From contig NZ_BLJU01000012.1 in assembly GCF_009932725.1 (NCBI RefSeq), forward strand, positions 62,001 through 126,000: a DNA stretch of 64,000 nucleotides, read 5' to 3'. The position numbers were made by a program, and so were the translations under genes. This DNA is from Pseudomonas yangonensis. Lineage in GTDB: Bacteria > Pseudomonadota > Gammaproteobacteria > Pseudomonadales > Pseudomonadaceae. The notes below the pieces were generated by a model that saw nothing but the letters and a program-made list of their open reading frames with translations, was not told the DNA's origin and searched no databases. Positions 52,993 to 61,713 of this stretch are shown here, in pieces (positions within the stretch are counted from its first letter, which is position 1; every line of letters begins with the position of its first letter).

Positions 52993-54477
52993 ATGCCTTT
53001 GAGTTCGCAGTTCGTATTGGGTGCCGGCGGTGACGGCCACGCGGTAGGGCAGCCGCTACGTCTGGGCAATCGTCACGGCCTTGTTGCCGGCGCCACTGGC
53101 ACTGGCAAGACGGTGACCCTGCAGCGCTTGATCGAGACCTTCAGTGATGCCGGGGTGGCGGTGTTCGCTGCCGATGTCAAAGGCGATCTGTGTGGCCTCG
53201 GTGCTGCCGGTGCGCCGCAGGGCAAGATTGCCGAACGTATCGCCAGCATGCCCTGGCTGAATCACCAACCGCAGGCCTATCCGGTGACGCTGTGGGACGT
53301 GCATGGACGCAGCGGGCACCCTTTGCGCACCACCCTCAGCGAGATGGGGCCGTTGTTGCTCGGCGCATTGCTCGAGTTGAGCGACAGTCAGCAGGCGGCG
53401 CTTTATGCGGCGTTCAAGGTGGCGGATCGGGAAGGTTTGCTCCTGCTCGATCTGAAGGACCTGAAGGCGCTGCTCGGCTACCTCAAGGACAACCCGCAGG
53501 TACTCGAGGATGACGCTGCGCTGTTCTCCAGCACCTCTGCACAAGCGTTGCTGCGCCGTCTGGCTGGTTTGGAGCAGCAGGGCGCCGAGGCGCTGTTCGG
53601 CGAGCCGGCGTTGCAACTCGAAGACCTGTTGCACCCTGACCGCGATGGCCGAGGACGAGTGCACCTGCTCGATGCCACGCGCCTGGTTCATGAAGCGCCC
53701 AAGGTGTACGCGACCTTTCTGTTGTGGCTGCTGGCCGAGCTGTTCGAGCAGTTGCCGGAGCGTGGCGATGCCGAAAAGCCGGTGCTGGCGCTGTTCTTCG
53801 ATGAGGCTCACCTGCTTTTTCAGGGCACGCCGAAGGCCTTGCAGGAGCGCCTGGAGCAAGTGGTGCGGTTGATTCGCTCAAAGGGTGTCGGGGTGTATTT
53901 CGTCACCCAGTCGCCGGGCGATCTGCCGGACGATGTCCTGGCCCAGTTGGGGTTACGCATCCAGCATGGCCTGCGCGCCTTCACCGCCAAGGAGCAGAAG
54001 GCCCTGCGCGCCGTGGCCGATGGTTTTCGCCCGAACCCGGCGTTCAACACGCTGAGCGTGCTCACGGAGTTGGGAATTGGTGAAGCGCTGGTCGCAACCC
54101 TGGAGGAGAAGGGCACGCCGGCCATGGTCCAGCGTGTGGCCATCGCACCGCCGCAGTCGCGTATCGGTCCGCTCAGTGACTCCGAGCGTGCGTCTTTGGT
54201 GCGCCAGTCATCGCTGGCGGGGCGTTACGACAAGCCCATCGACCGCGAGTCGGCCTACGAGCTGCTCACTGCGCGGGCCGCCAAGGCGACCGCCGAGGCG
54301 CCTGCACAATCGAGCACCAGGGCCAAGGCTGGCGCCCCGGAGCAGGGGTTGGGGCAGATGGCTGGCGAGTTGCTTGGCGGGGCGATGAAAAGCGCCTTGC
54401 GTCAGGCGGCTAACCAGCTTGGCCGGCAACTGGTGCGAGGGTTGCTGGGTTCGTTGATGGGCAGCAAGAAGCGTTAG
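52993..54477 (+). CDS. HerA-like / DUF853 ATPase (YjgR family)
   Basis: A 494-residue P-loop ATPase. Walker A is GATGTGKT at 33-40 in HGLVAGATGTGKTVTLQRLIE, and Walker B is VLALFFDEAHLLF. Further HerA/FtsK-superfamily features are VFAADVKGDLCGLG and GVGVYFVTQSPGDLPDDVLAQLG. The tail (about 430-494) is Ala/Gly-rich with AGELLGGAMKSALRQAANQLGRQ. The family (YjgR in E. coli) is widespread, with a DNA-translocase-like fold but unknown role. No NurA nuclease is nearby, so it is not a HerA-NurA repair pair. GGGGATGG precedes the ATG. Confidence 0.88.
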   Translation: MPLSSQFVLGAGGDGHAVGQPLRLGNRHGLVAGATGTGKTVTLQRLIETFSDAGVAVFAADVKGDLCGLGAAGAPQGKIAERIASMPWLNHQPQAYPVTLWDVHGRSGHPLRTTLSEMGPLLLGALLELSDSQQAALYAAFKVADREGLLLLDLKDLKALLGYLKDNPQVLEDDAALFSSTSAQALLRRLAGLEQQGAEALFGEPALQLEDLLHPDRDGRGRVHLLDATRLVHEAPKVYATFLLWLLAELFEQLPERGDAEKPVLALFFDEAHLLFQGTPKALQERLEQVVRLIRSKGVGVYFVTQSPGDLPDDVLAQLGLRIQHGLRAFTAKEQKALRAVADGFRPNPAFNTLSVLTELGIGEALVATLEEKGTPAMVQRVAIAPPQSRIGPLSDSERASLVRQSSLAGRYDKPIDRESAYELLTARAAKATAEAPAQSSTRAKAGAPEQGLGQMAGELLGGAMKSALRQAANQLGRQLVRGLLGSLMGSKKR

Positions 54478-54567
54478 GGATGACATAGCCATGGGGCTGG
54501 GTGAGCCGACCAGGGGTTCTGGCAGGTTTCCCAGCCCTACGCATGCGTGTTCGAGTATGCGGTTTGG

Positions 54568-54789
54568 CTAGCTGGCGGCTTCGTCGGCAGCGTTCTGTTT
54601 TTCCTGGCGTTCTTTTTCGATCTTCTCGATTTCTTTATCGAAGGCCTGATCGAGCAGGCTGGGCTTCTTGCGCCAGGGTTTGCGGTCCGGGTCCGGTTGA
54701 GCGGCGTAGGTGATGACTTCTCCGCCGTATACATCCTTGTAACGCTGCGCCTGGCGCTCGAGTTCGGCGCGCAGTTCGTCTTTCGTCAC
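54568..54789 (-). CDS. Small charged coiled-coil hypothetical protein
   Basis: A 73-residue protein (M/V)[30 protein letters not shown]...[25 protein letters not shown], strongly charged, with helical heptad-like ends. The GTG at 54789 is chosen because ACAGGTAAA lies upstream; a GTG at 54846 would add 19 residues. Such proteins are found as conserved hypotheticals in Pseudomonas. Convergent with the HerA-like gene. Function unknown. Confidence 0.6.
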   Translation of the reverse strand: MTKDELRAELERQAQRYKDVYGGEVITYAAQPDPDRKPWRKKPSLLDQAFDKEIEKIEKERQEKQNAADEAAS

Positions 54790-54901
54790 GTGTTTTACCT
54801 GTATGTTGTGATCGACCCACAGGACACGTGAAACGCCTGGTCTCACTGCTACGGTCAGGGATCGATCGAGGGGCTTCGCTTTGCTAGGCAGGGAGACAGT
54901 G

Positions 54902-54923
54902 ATGCAAAGTTTGCGCTTTGCAT
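54902..54923. other. Perfect hairpin in the intergenic region
   Basis: ATGCAAAG (54902-54909), loop TTTGCG, CTTTGCAT (54916-54923), followed by TGCCTCCTCTTTCTT. Downstream of the epimerase terminator on the minus strand and upstream of the small charged gene; role unclear. Confidence 0.45.
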
Positions 54924-54956
54924 TGCCTCCTCTTTCTTCGCTACTTATCTATTTGT

Positions 54957-54989
54957 AACTTTTTTGCGAAAAAAGTTGCACGGTGCAAC
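54957..54989 (-). terminator. Terminator of aldose 1-epimerase with an alternative stem
   Basis: Minus strand: GTTGCAC-C-GTGCAAC (54975-54989) is followed by TTTTTT (54969-54974). The T-run and GTT can instead pair as AACTTTTTT/AAAAAAGTT (54957-54977), so the two stems are mutually exclusive. Confidence 0.75.
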
Positions 54990-55029
54990 TCGCCGGTATT
55001 ATCGCCAACGCCCGCTGAATGTCCAGTGA

Positions 55030-55905
55030 TCAACCCGGCAGCACCTGATAATGCAAGCTGAAACTCAGCTGGCAACTTTGCCCGGGAGCCAGTAACTGCA
55101 GCCCAGGACGCTCCGGTAGATGATGCGCATTGACCGGATGGGTCACGGGCTCGAAACAAAAAAAGTTTTGCCCCTGCGGGCAGAACAATAGAAAGGTATT
55201 ACTGCCCTGCGCTGTACAGACGAGTTGATAGCCGGCGTCCTGCTGAATGATGCGTGCGTAGCCCGGCCATTGGGTAAAGGCATTGTCGACCGGTTGCTGC
55301 GGCAAAGAGTTTGCCTCGTTGAAGTTCCAGGCCTGGGGCAATTCGACCCACTGACTGGAAAGTTTGTCTTCGCCACATAACCAGACGCCTCCGGCTTTTG
55401 CCTGTATTTGCGTGTGTGCATTGCGTGGCAGATAAGGATGCAGACCTAGACCATACCAGGTGGGTTGCTCGCCGAAATGGGTGGCTTGTAATGCCAGGCG
55501 CAGGCAGCCGTCCGTTAGTTGAATGTGCAGAGTGGCGCGGTAGGGAAACGGCCATTGGCTATCGAGCAGCAGGCCTGCGCTGTCGGATGTCACATCGACT
55601 ACCCGCCAGGCCTGTTGCCAGGCGCTGCCGTGAATAGGCAAGGGGTCGTGATCGGTATTGACGCTCAGTGGCTGCCATCCGGCAGGTGTATCGAAGCCGC
55701 CACCACCGATGCGATTGGACCATGGCAGCAGTGGGTAGCAGGCCAGCCATCTGGGATTGGCGGTGGCTAGCGCCGTTTCGTCGGTGTGCCTCAGCAGCGC
55801 CCGCCCGTCGCTTAGGCGAACCCAGTTGACCAGACTTGCGCCCAGTTCCGGAGCGAGGGTCAATTGTGTCAGGCTGTCTCGCAGGGTCAGCAGAGTCGTT
55901 GGCAT
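55030..55905 (-). CDS. Aldose 1-epimerase family protein
   Basis: A 291-residue galactose-mutarotase-fold protein. Conserved landmarks are ACYPLLPWSNRIGGGGF near the N-terminus, DPLPIHGSAWQQAW with one catalytic His, WYGLGLHPYLP with the second, and FFCFEPVTHPVNA with the catalytic Glu. It interconverts alpha and beta anomers of aldoses, or of hexose-6-phosphates for the YeaD branch; the exact sugar is not determinable. AGGAGCG precedes the ATG. It is divergent from the FadR-type regulator and adjacent to the uronate cluster, suggesting sugar-acid metabolism. Confidence 0.88.
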   Translation of the reverse strand: MPTTLLTLRDSLTQLTLAPELGASLVNWVRLSDGRALLRHTDETALATANPRWLACYPLLPWSNRIGGGGFDTPAGWQPLSVNTDHDPLPIHGSAWQQAWRVVDVTSDSAGLLLDSQWPFPYRATLHIQLTDGCLRLALQATHFGEQPTWYGLGLHPYLPRNAHTQIQAKAGGVWLCGEDKLSSQWVELPQAWNFNEANSLPQQPVDNAFTQWPGYARIIQQDAGYQLVCTAQGSNTFLLFCPQGQNFFCFEPVTHPVNAHHLPERPGLQLLAPGQSCQLSFSLHYQVLPG

Positions 55906-55942
55906 TGGCGCTCCTGGGGCGGTAAATGTCGGGAATTCATAG

Positions 55943-55955
55943 TGTCATCGTACAA
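55943..55955. promoter_or_regulatory. Candidate FadR-family operator upstream of the GntR gene
   Basis: TGTCATCGTACAA lies 50 bp before the regulator ATG and resembles the TGTCATACG/CGTATGACA palindrome upstream of udh and the GTTGTATGACAAC site upstream of the LacI gene. Autoregulation is an inference. Confidence 0.4.
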
Positions 55956-56004
55956 CTGCTGGGCTATCATTACGGCAAAGCCTCACGTCGAGAATTCGTC
56001 CACC

Positions 56005-56760
56005 ATGGAAATGCAAAACGCTCAACCTCGTGCTCGTCGCAAGCACCGCAGCCTGGCTCAGGAGTTGGTGGCCGAGCTGTCGCAACGTATCCGCGATGGG
56101 CATATCAAGCGCGGTGAGAAGCTGCCGACGGAGTCGGCGATCATGGAGGAGCAGGGTGTCAGCCGTACCGTGGTGCGCGAGGCCCTGTCGCGATTGCAGG
56201 CGGCCGGCCTGGTGGAAACCCGTCACGGCATCGGCACCTTCGTGCTCGACACGCCCAGTGCCAGCGGTTTTCGCATCGACCCTGCGACCATCGTCACCTT
56301 GCGCGACGTGCTGGCCATTCTCGAGCTGCGCATCAGCCTCGAGGTGGAGTCTGCCGGGATGGCGGCTGCACGCCGCAGTGACGCGCAGCTCAAGACCATT
56401 CGCGAGGCACTGGATGCCATCAACGAAGGCGCGGCGCATGCCAGCGATGCGGTGTCCTCGGATTTTCATTTCCACCTGAGCATCGCCGAGGCTACCGGTA
56501 ATCGCTATTTCACCGACATTCTCAGTCATCTGGGGACCAGCATCATTCCGCGCACCCGGGTCAACTCTGCGCGTCTGGCCCATGATGACCAGGCGCACTA
56601 CATGGCGCGCCTCGGCCGTGAGCACGAGCAGATTTTCGAAGCCATCGCCCGTCAGGACGCCGAGGCGGCGAGGGCGGCCATGCGCTTGCACCTGACCAAC
56701 AGTCGCGAGCGCCTGCGTCAGGCGCATGAAGCGGCCGAGGCCGAAGCGTTGCACGGCTGA
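56005..56760 (+). CDS. FadR/GntR-family (FCD) transcriptional regulator
   Basis: A 251-residue regulator: GntR winged helix (about 14-80; SLAQELVAELSQRIRDGHIKRGEKLPTESAIMEEQGVSRTVVREALSRLQAAGLVETRHGIGTFVL) and a C-terminal FCD ligand domain with metal-type residues in FHFHLSIAEATGNRYF and REHEQIFEAIARQDAEAARAAMRLHL. FCD regulators commonly sense sugar acids (UxuR, ExuR, GudR-like). It neighbours the uronate operon and is a likely repressor of it. The ATG at 56005 is chosen by domain limits. A strong terminator follows. Confidence 0.9.
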   Translation: MEMQNAQPRARRKHRSLAQELVAELSQRIRDGHIKRGEKLPTESAIMEEQGVSRTVVREALSRLQAAGLVETRHGIGTFVLDTPSASGFRIDPATIVTLRDVLAILELRISLEVESAGMAAARRSDAQLKTIREALDAINEGAAHASDAVSSDFHFHLSIAEATGNRYFTDILSHLGTSIIPRTRVNSARLAHDDQAHYMARLGREHEQIFEAIARQDAEAARAAMRLHLTNSRERLRQAHEAAEAEALHG

Positions 56761-56773
56761 TGCCGGATGAGCA

Positions 56774-56806
56774 CACTCGGCGGCCTTGGGCCGCCGAGTG
56801 CGTTTT
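56774..56806 (+). terminator. Terminator of the FadR-type regulator
   Basis: CACTCGGCGGCC (56774-56785), loop TTG, GGCCGCCGAGTG (56789-56800), then CGTTTT: a 12-bp perfect stem. Confidence 0.92.
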
Positions 56807-56870
56807 GGGAGTAAGAAAAAGTGGCCGAGCATGAGCGTCTCAGTAGCCTTTTCGTGGCCTCCAGGCGCTG

Positions 56871-57776
56871 CTAGCGGCGATAGGCGAGGGCGACGATGCC
56901 TCCCACCACGATCAAGCCGCCCACCACCTGCAGAACCGCCAATACCTGGCCCAGAATCAGCCAGCCCAGGACCATTCCGGCCACAGGCTCCATATTCATC
57001 ACCGGTGCGTTACGCGCGATGTTCAAGCGTGGCATGCAGATGAACAGCGTGGAAAAGGCGGCGCCATACAGCAGTACCAGGCAGGCGAGCGCGATCCAGC
57101 CGACATTGGCACTGGGCAGGCTCAGGCCACCCGGAATCAGGCCGCTGGCGCCGAGCAGGGTGGAAGCACTGAAGACCACCGCCAGGGTCAGCATGCTGCG
57201 TACCGAGCCGGCCAGGCTGGAGAGGCGATGCTCGGTGATCCACAGGGCGACGGCGAATACGGCTGCGGCGGTCAGGCTGAACAGAATTCCGGTGATCCAT
57301 TGGCCATCCGGTGCAGCGCTGCTACTCAGGCGTCCCGGAACGTCGAGCACCAGTACCAAGCCGAACAGAATAATGCCCATGATCCCCAGTGCCTGGCGCG
57401 TCGGGGCCGGGCCACCAAGCGCCCAGGTGAGCAGTGCCAGGAGAATGGGTGAAAGGTTCACCACCAGCAACGCCAGCGCCACTGGAATCCGCGCTACGGC
57501 CGAGTAGATACAGAAGCTCTGAATGGCGATCAGCAGACCCAGAAGAATCTGCCAGCCCCAGGTGGCGCGCCCCAGTTTCAACGACTCGCGTCGCCACAGC
57601 ACCAGTGCGGCCAGCACCAGGAGGGTCACGCCAGCGCGCGCGAGCATCGCCAGGAGCAGTCCGGTGTCGTGGTCGAAGGCGATCCTCGCGGCGATATGGT
57701 TGCCGGCAAAGGAGCAGGCCAGCGACGCGAGGATCAGTACGGCGATGTGACGGGGAAACGGGGTGGAACCTTGCAT
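56871..57776 (-). CDS. EamA/DMT-superfamily transporter
   Basis: A 301-residue membrane protein of ten helices arranged as two EamA repeats (ILASLACSFAGNHIAARIAFD... and ITGILFSLTAAAVFAVALWITE...), ending MNMEPVAGMVLGWLILGQVLAVLQVVGGLIVVGGI, the classic EamA C-terminal signature. Drug/metabolite exporter of unknown substrate. It lies downstream of the TRAP genes on the same strand but is separated from them by a strong terminator at 57822-57850, so it is probably expressed on its own. Confidence 0.9.
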   Translation of the reverse strand: MQGSTPFPRHIAVLILASLACSFAGNHIAARIAFDHDTGLLLAMLARAGVTLLVLAALVLWRRESLKLGRATWGWQILLGLLIAIQSFCIYSAVARIPVALALLVVNLSPILLALLTWALGGPAPTRQALGIMGIILFGLVLVLDVPGRLSSSAAPDGQWITGILFSLTAAAVFAVALWITEHRLSSLAGSVRSMLTLAVVFSASTLLGASGLIPGGLSLPSANVGWIALACLVLLYGAAFSTLFICMPRLNIARNAPVMNMEPVAGMVLGWLILGQVLAVLQVVGGLIVVGGIVALAYRR

Positions 57777-57821
57777 GACGGAAAATCCTGTCTTGTCATG
57801 GCCTGCAATCAGGCCCTAAAG

Positions 57822-57850
57822 CAAAACGCCGCCCGGTTGGGCGGCGTTTC
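57822..57850 (-). terminator. Terminator of the uronate/TRAP operon
   Basis: AAACGCCGCCC (57824-57834), loop GGTT, GGGCGGCGTTT (57839-57849), an 11-bp perfect stem; on the minus strand it is followed by TTTTGC. It ends the udh-lactonase-TRAP transcript 22 bp past dctM. Confidence 0.93.
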
Positions 57851-57871
57851 GTGCAATGCCCGGATTGGCTT

Positions 57872-59152
57872 TCAGAGCACCACGCTCGGCAGCCACAGCG
57901 AGATGGCGGGAATGTAGGTGACCGCCATCAGCACGGCGAACAGCGCGACATAGAAGGGCAGCAGGGCCTTGACCGTGCTCTCGATGCTGACCTTACCGAT
58001 CGCCGCGCCGACGAAGAGTACCGCACCGACCGGTGGCGTGATCAGACCGATACCGAGATTGACCAGCATGATCATGCCGAAATGCACCGGGTCGACGCCA
58101 AACGAGGTCACCACCGGCAGCAGGATAGGGGTGAGGATCAGGATCAGCGGTGCCATGTCCATCAGCGTGCCCAGCACCAGCAGCATGAAATTGACGCACA
58201 TGAGGATCACGTAGCGGTTGTCCGACAGGGTCAGGAAGGCCGTGGTGATCTTCGACGGAATCTGCATCAGGGTCATGATGTAGCCGAAGCTGGCGGCGAA
58301 GGCGATCAGGATCATCACGATCGACAGGGTGCGCACCGTGCGGTGCAGCATCTTCGGCAGCTCGTTCCACTTGTAGTCGCGGTAGATGAACATGGTCACG
58401 AAGAAGGCCCAGACCACGGCCACGGCGGCCGACTCGGTGGCGGTGAACACGCCGCTGAGGATGCCGCCGAGGATGATCACCATGGTCATCAGGCCCCACA
58501 GCGCCTCGACGCAGATCTTCAGCGCCTGGCGCAGCGGGATCACTTCGCCCTTGGGGTAGTTGCGCTTCTTGGCGAACAACAGACAGAGCGTGGCCATGGT
58601 GGCACTGAGCAGCAGGCCCGGACCGATACCGGCGACGAACAGCGCGGCGATCGACACCGTACCGCCAGCTGCCAGCGAGTAGATTACCGAGTTGTGGCTC
58701 GGCGGGGTGAGCAGCGCCTGCACCGAGCCGGAGACGGTAACCGCAGTGGAAAACTCGCGCGGGTAGCCCTTCTTTTCCATCTCCGGAATCAGTACCGAAC
58801 CTACCGAGGCGGTATCGGCCAGGGAGGAGCCGGAGATGGCGCCGAAGAAGGTCGAGGCGGTGATGTTGACCAGCGACAGGCCACCGCGGACGAAGCCCAC
58901 CAGCACGCCGGCGAATGCTACCAGGCGCCGCGCCATGCCGCCTTCGGCCATGATCGCGCCGGCCAGGACGAAGAACGGAATGGCCAGCAGGGAGAATTTG
59001 TTCACGCCGCCGGCGATCTGGATCATCACCGCGTGCAGTGGAATGTCGATGTACCAGGCGCCGATAAGAGTCGCCAGGCCGAGGGCGTAGGCGACCGGGA
59101 CGCGCAGCAGGATCAGGGCAATGAAGCTGCCCAGCAGAATGGCGGCATCCAT
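57872..59152 (-). CDS. TRAP transporter large permease (DctM-type)
   Basis: A 426-residue TRAP large subunit with about 12-13 membrane helices. Typical segments are FVLAGAIMAEGGMARRLVAFAGVLVGFVRGGLSLVNI, STFFGAISGSSLADTASVGSVLIPEMEKKGYP and LITPPVGAVLFVGAAIGKVS. It couples Na+ to uptake of an organic acid delivered by the DctP protein. The start at 59152 overlaps the dctQ stop by one base (TAATG). Context suggests a hexuronate substrate. Confidence 0.93.
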   Translation of the reverse strand: MDAAILLGSFIALILLRVPVAYALGLATLIGAWYIDIPLHAVMIQIAGGVNKFSLLAIPFFVLAGAIMAEGGMARRLVAFAGVLVGFVRGGLSLVNITASTFFGAISGSSLADTASVGSVLIPEMEKKGYPREFSTAVTVSGSVQALLTPPSHNSVIYSLAAGGTVSIAALFVAGIGPGLLLSATMATLCLLFAKKRNYPKGEVIPLRQALKICVEALWGLMTMVIILGGILSGVFTATESAAVAVVWAFFVTMFIYRDYKWNELPKMLHRTVRTLSIVMILIAFAASFGYIMTLMQIPSKITTAFLTLSDNRYVILMCVNFMLLVLGTLMDMAPLILILTPILLPVVTSFGVDPVHFGMIMLVNLGIGLITPPVGAVLFVGAAIGKVSIESTVKALLPFYVALFAVLMAVTYIPAISLWLPSVVL

Positions 59153-59679
59153 TACACGGACTCCTTGGAATCTTCGCAGTTCTCGTAATCGACGACGCGA
59201 CGCTTGTGCTGGTCGCCGTAGAGCAGTTGTTCGATGACGAACAGCAGGGTGATCAGGCCGCCCAGCGGAATCGGCGCGTAGCTGATACCGACGCGCATCC
59301 AGGTCAGGGTGCTGAGGTACTGGTTCCAGGTGGCGACGCACAGCTTGTAGCCCCAGATCAGCATGAACAGGCTGATGGCGCCCATGGCCAGGCGTACGAA
59401 CAGGGTGAGAAAGGGTTGAGCCATATCCGGCAGGCGATCGCTCAGCACCTGCACGGCCATGTGTGCACCGGCGCGATAGCTGGCAGCGGCGCCGACGAAG
59501 GTGAACAGCACCATCAGCAGGATGGCTATGGGTTCGGGCCAGCCCAGGCCCTGGCCAAGTGCGTAACGGCTGAACACGCCCCAGGGGATGATCAGGGCCA
59601 TGACCACGATCGCCAGGCCGGCGGTCGCGATGCAGGCGCGGTAGATGACGTCATTGACGCCCAGAACCAGGTTTTTCAT
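59152..59679 (-). CDS. TRAP transporter small permease (DctQ-type)
   Basis: A 175-residue protein with four membrane helices (ACIATAGLAIVVMALIIPWGVFSRY, EPIAILLMVLFTFVGAAASYRAG, FVRLAMGAISLFMLIWGYKL, PLGGLITLLFVIEQLLYGD), the normal TRAP small subunit layout. FSRYALGQGLGWPEPIAILLM is the DctQ signature. It pairs with the large permease encoded directly downstream. Confidence 0.92.
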   Translation of the reverse strand: MKNLVLGVNDVIYRACIATAGLAIVVMALIIPWGVFSRYALGQGLGWPEPIAILLMVLFTFVGAAASYRAGAHMAVQVLSDRLPDMAQPFLTLFVRLAMGAISLFMLIWGYKLCVATWNQYLSTLTWMRVGISYAPIPLGGLITLLFVIEQLLYGDQHKRRVVDYENCEDSKESV

Positions 59680-59738
59680 GAGACTTCACCGGTTGCGCGG
59701 CGCTGGCGGGGGGCCGACGCCGCGCGCTTGCGCGTGGA

Positions 59739-60713
59739 TTACTGAACGGCTTCGATGCGCTTGATCAGGTCGGCGAACTGCGCGCCGTACTTCTCACGGA
59801 CCGGGGCGGTAGCGTCGTAGAAGGGCTTGGTGTCGACTTCAATGAACTCGACGCCTTCAGCCTTGAGCTTCTCGTCGCTGGCCTTTTCCTTGGCAACCCA
59901 CAGGTCGCGCTCTTCCAGCTGGGCCTCTTTGGCCAGCTTCTTGACCAGCGCCTGTTGCTCCGGCGTCAGCTTGTTCCAGGTGGTCTTGGACATCAGCAGC
60001 GGCTCGGGAAGGATCAGGTGATGGGTCTGGGTGTAGTACTTGGCCGCACGGAAGTGGTTGTGCTCGAGCAGCGTCGGCGAGTTGTTCTCGGCGCCGTCGA
60101 TCACGCCGCTTTGCAGGGCGCTGAAGATTTCACCGGTGTCCATGGCGATGCCGTTGGCACCCATGGCATTGAGGGTGTCGATGAACAGCGGGTTGCCGAT
60201 CACGCGGATCTTCATGCCCTTGAGGTCTTCGATCTTGCGCACCGGCTTTTTGGTGTAGAGGCTGCGGCTGCCGGCTTCCATCCACGCCAGGCCGACCATG
60301 TTGAAGTCGGAGTCGGTGATGGCATCGAGAATTTCCTGGCCGATCTCACCATCGACCACCTTGCGCATGTGGTCGACATCGCGGAACACGAACGGCATGT
60401 TGAACACGTTGGTGGCTGGCACCACCGGGCCGACCGAACCGAGGCTGACGCGGGTCAGCTGAACGGCACCGATCTGGGTCTGTTCGATCACTTCCTTCTC
60501 CGAACCCAGGACGCCGCCGGCGAACATGCGCGACTTGATTTCACCGTTGGTGGCGGCTTCCAGTTTCTTGCCGAGGTTTTCCATGGCCACTACGGTCGGA
60601 TAGCCGGCCGGGTGGATTTCGGCAATTTTCAGGGTCGTCTCGGCCTGTACCAAGGACGACAGACCGAGCGCTAAAGGAAGTGTGGCGAGAAGCAACTTGC
60701 TTTTGAGGTTCAT
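59739..60713 (-). CDS. TRAP transporter substrate-binding protein (DctP-type), probable uronate binder
   Basis: A 324-residue periplasmic protein with a Sec signal peptide (MNLKSKLLLATLPLALGLSSLVQAETT, cleavage after about residue 23). Family features include GKKLEAATNGEIKSRMFAGGVLGSEKEVIEQTQIGAVQLTRVSLG and KGMKIRVIGNPLFIDTLNAMGANGIAMDTGEIFSALQSGVIDGAENN, whose Arg contacts the carboxylate. GGAG lies 9 nt before the ATG at 60713 next to a CA-rich tract. Operon position with udh and a lactonase makes galacturonate or glucuronate the probable ligand. Confidence 0.92.
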   Translation of the reverse strand: MNLKSKLLLATLPLALGLSSLVQAETTLKIAEIHPAGYPTVVAMENLGKKLEAATNGEIKSRMFAGGVLGSEKEVIEQTQIGAVQLTRVSLGSVGPVVPATNVFNMPFVFRDVDHMRKVVDGEIGQEILDAITDSDFNMVGLAWMEAGSRSLYTKKPVRKIEDLKGMKIRVIGNPLFIDTLNAMGANGIAMDTGEIFSALQSGVIDGAENNSPTLLEHNHFRAAKYYTQTHHLILPEPLLMSKTTWNKLTPEQQALVKKLAKEAQLEERDLWVAKEKASDEKLKAEGVEFIEVDTKPFYDATAPVREKYGAQFADLIKRIEAVQ

Positions 60714-60725
60714 GCGGAAAACTCC

Positions 60726-60741
60726 GTCTTGTTGTTGTTGG
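60726..60741 (-). promoter_or_regulatory. CA-rich Crc/Hfq-like site before dctP
   Basis: Minus strand CACCAACAACAACAAGA sits 13-28 nt upstream of the dctP ATG and abuts its Shine-Dalgarno. AAnAAnAA repeats are the known Hfq/Crc target in Pseudomonas. Confidence 0.6.
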
Positions 60742-60789
60742 TGAACAGCAGTGCAGTCCGGTGCCGCGGACGGCCCGGGGTGAAACGGA

Positions 60790-61665
60790 TCAGGGTTTGA
60801 AGGCAGGCTCCTCGATACCGCATACGCCAGCCTGCAGGGCGAATACGCCGCCGGCCAGTGGCTGGTCGGAGAGGTCGCCGCCGGGGCGGATCGAGGTGAC
60901 GAACAAGGTGTCCAGATTCGCACCGCCGAAGGCGCACATGGCGGGCTTCTTCACCGGTACGGCGAGCGAACGGTCTAGGCGGCCGTCGGGGGTGAAGCGG
61001 TGCACCAAACCTGCGTCGTTGCCGCAGATCCAGTAGCAGCCGTCGACATCCATCGCTGCGCCGTCGGGACGCCCCGGATGCTGCGTCATGTCGATGAACA
61101 GACGACGGTTGTGCGGCGTGCCGCTATCGGTGTCGTAATCGAAGGCCCAGACGCTCTGTACGCTCGGGTGCGAATCGGAGAGGTACAGGGTGCGGCCGTC
61201 GGGGCTGAAGGCCAGGCCGTTGGGCACGATCAGGTCGTCGAGCACCTGTTGCAGCTGGCCATCGTAGCGATACAGCGCTCCGACGCGCGCGCCCTGGGCC
61301 ATGTCCAGCAACATGGTGCCGGCCCAGAAGCGGCCCTGGCGGTCGCAGCGACCATCGTTGAAGCGCATTTGCGGTCGGGCGTGCTCGACCTGCGCCAGTC
61401 GCGTGGCCTGTACGCTGCCATCGTCCTGGGGCTGCAGATGAAAGATGCCGCTCTGCATACCGGCGAGCCAGCCGCCAGCCGGATGCATGGCGATGCAGGC
61501 GAGCATTTCCTCGGCCTGCCAGCTCTGCGTCTGGCCGGTGGCCGCTGACCAGCGAAACAGGCGCGCGGCGGGAATATCGGCCCAGTACAGGGCTTGTTCA
61601 GCTGTGTTCCAAACCGGGCTTTCGCCCGTGGCGTTGCGCGCATCGACAATCAGTTCGGCTGTCAT
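60790..61665 (-). CDS. SMP-30/gluconolactonase-family aldarolactonase
   Basis: A 291-residue six-bladed propeller lactonase. Metal ligands of the family are present: E15 (GESPVW), N103 (RFNDGR), N149 (VPNGLAFS) and D201 (RPDGAAMD). Next to uronate dehydrogenase it would hydrolyse the galactaro- or glucaro-lactone produced by Udh to the open aldarate. No clear Shine-Dalgarno; a CA-rich tract lies 16-24 nt upstream. Gap to udh of 48 bp supports one operon. Confidence 0.9.
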   Translation of the reverse strand: MTAELIVDARNATGESPVWNTAEQALYWADIPAARLFRWSAATGQTQSWQAEEMLACIAMHPAGGWLAGMQSGIFHLQPQDDGSVQATRLAQVEHARPQMRFNDGRCDRQGRFWAGTMLLDMAQGARVGALYRYDGQLQQVLDDLIVPNGLAFSPDGRTLYLSDSHPSVQSVWAFDYDTDSGTPHNRRLFIDMTQHPGRPDGAAMDVDGCYWICGNDAGLVHRFTPDGRLDRSLAVPVKKPAMCAFGGANLDTLFVTSIRPGGDLSDQPLAGGVFALQAGVCGIEEPAFKP

Positions 61666-61680
61666 GGCAGGGGCGCTCTA

Positions 61681-61689
61681 GTTGTTGTT
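61681..61689 (-). promoter_or_regulatory. CA-rich Crc/Hfq-like site before the lactonase gene
   Basis: Minus strand ATAACAACAACTAG ends 16 nt before the lactonase ATG. It is the second of three AACAACAA tracts in this operon. Confidence 0.55.
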
Positions 61690-61713
61690 ATGGCTTGGAC
61701 GTCGCGGCGCTGT

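Noticed and set aside
52993..54477. HerA-NurA DNA repair or antiphage module
   Set aside because: Only the HerA-like YjgR-family ATPase is present; no nuclease or defence partner is adjacent.
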